A stretch of 64,000 nt of DNA. It comes from DATHTC01 sp963746805 (GTDB taxonomy: Bacteria; Actinomycetota; Thermoleophilia; Gaiellales; Gaiellaceae). Shown piece after piece: positions 63,743 to 64,000 of the stretch (its first letter is position 1; every line of letters begins with the position of its first letter). The notes under the pieces were generated by a model. It was not told where the DNA came from. It made no database searches and was given only the letters and a program-made list of their open reading frames with translations. The DNA lies in assembly GCA_963746805.1 (NCBI GenBank), contig CAVVCQ010000008.1:434001-498000 (forward strand). The letters run 5' to 3'. Position numbers and translations under genes: made by a program.

Positions 63743-64000
63743 CTAGGTCTCGGGCCAGGCAGCGGTCGTGCCGTCGCCGGCGACCGCGGACGGGTCGGCG
63801 CCGCGCTCGAGCAGGAGGTCGTACAGCTCGCGGTTCCGATTCGCCGCCGCGGCGTGCAGCGGCGTGAACCCGTCGGGCTGCGCCGACGCAGGGTCGGCAC
63901 CCGCGTCGAGGAGGAGGCGCGAGATCGTCGTCTCGTCCGCCGCCGTCGCGGCCTCGAGCGCCGTCGTGCGGATCGCGCCGGTGCCGCGCGCACCGACGTC
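63743..64000 (-). CDS. Ankyrin-repeat protein (partial, 5' end outside window)
   Basis: The C-terminal 85 residues of a protein entering from the right edge. Two ankyrin units are visible: TTALEAATAADETTISRLLL then DAGADPASAQPDG, and FTPLHAAAANRNRELYDLLL then ERGADPSAVAGDG. Ends TTAAWPET. Protein-protein interaction module; partner unknown. Confidence 0.85.
   Translation of the reverse strand, partial: DVGARGTGAIRTTALEAATAADETTISRLLLDAGADPASAQPDGFTPLHAAAANRNRELYDLLLERGADPSAVAGDGTTAAWPET

Overview
The window is a GC-rich (roughly 70%) bacterial chromosome segment. It is densely coded, with many GTG/TTG starts and 4-base GTGA/ATGA overlaps, and its three tRNA genes lack an encoded CCA. Gene content (DUF1206, DUF5996, PadR-HAAS, an ECF42-type sigma factor with a YCII partner, a DasR-like amino-sugar locus, and a Tad pilus without a secretin) points to a monoderm actinobacterium. 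I favour class Thermoleophilia (Gaiellales/Solirubrobacterales); that placement is inference from gene types, not from a marker gene.

Layout. 0-5 kb: an unusual membrane FtsH-type AAA+ protease with two extra loops, two coupled partner genes, and a PadR/HAAS regulator pair. 5-14 kb: small single-gene functions (tRNA-Glu, acetyltransferases, three methyltransferases across the 4-14 kb stretch, a YCII/sigma-factor pair, reductases). 14-21 kb: an accessory patch of secreted proteins, including a collagen-like protein. It holds an inverted paralogous module (secreted protein plus a small unknown protein), one copy of which is a multiply frameshifted pseudogene; both copies share a 53-bp leader element. 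21-31 kb: an efflux pump, a BBE-type flavoprotein, tRNA-Lys followed by small basic and zinc-ribbon proteins with a decayed copy, a DHFR-like reductase, an NHL propeller/MarR pair and an RDD membrane protein. 31-33.6 kb: a hydrolase and a cysteine-desulfurase-like enzyme.

33.5-43.3 kb is one functional unit for amino-sugar uptake and peptidoglycan recycling. It has a sugar ABC importer (binding protein, two permeases) with nagZ on one strand, and a GntR/DasR-like regulator with a SIS-domain enzyme diverging from murQ-nagA-ABC ATPase. Near-identical ATTGGT-N4-ACCA(A/C)T boxes sit at both promoters. 43-49 kb: a Ca2+/H+ exchanger, a MoxR-DUF58-VWA operon, DUF1206, a cNMP-binding protein and thymidine kinase.

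49-60.8 kb: an M15-type cell-wall peptidase behind a hairpin-rich leader, then a complete Tad/Flp cluster (flp, tadE, tadG-like, cpaB, cpaE, cpaF, a VWA-TadB fusion, tadC, a long coiled-coil protein). No prepilin peptidase is seen in the window. Five apparent single-G insertions in 1.5 kb break cpaE/cpaF/tadB, and two more break nagZ; these look like sequence errors or very recent lesions. 60.8-64 kb: an ABC-2 exporter, a hairpin-rich gene-free stretch and a partial ankyrin-repeat gene.

The most unusual signal is a 26-bp palindromic element found twice, inserted in the same reading frame inside two unrelated genes (nagZ and the M15 peptidase).
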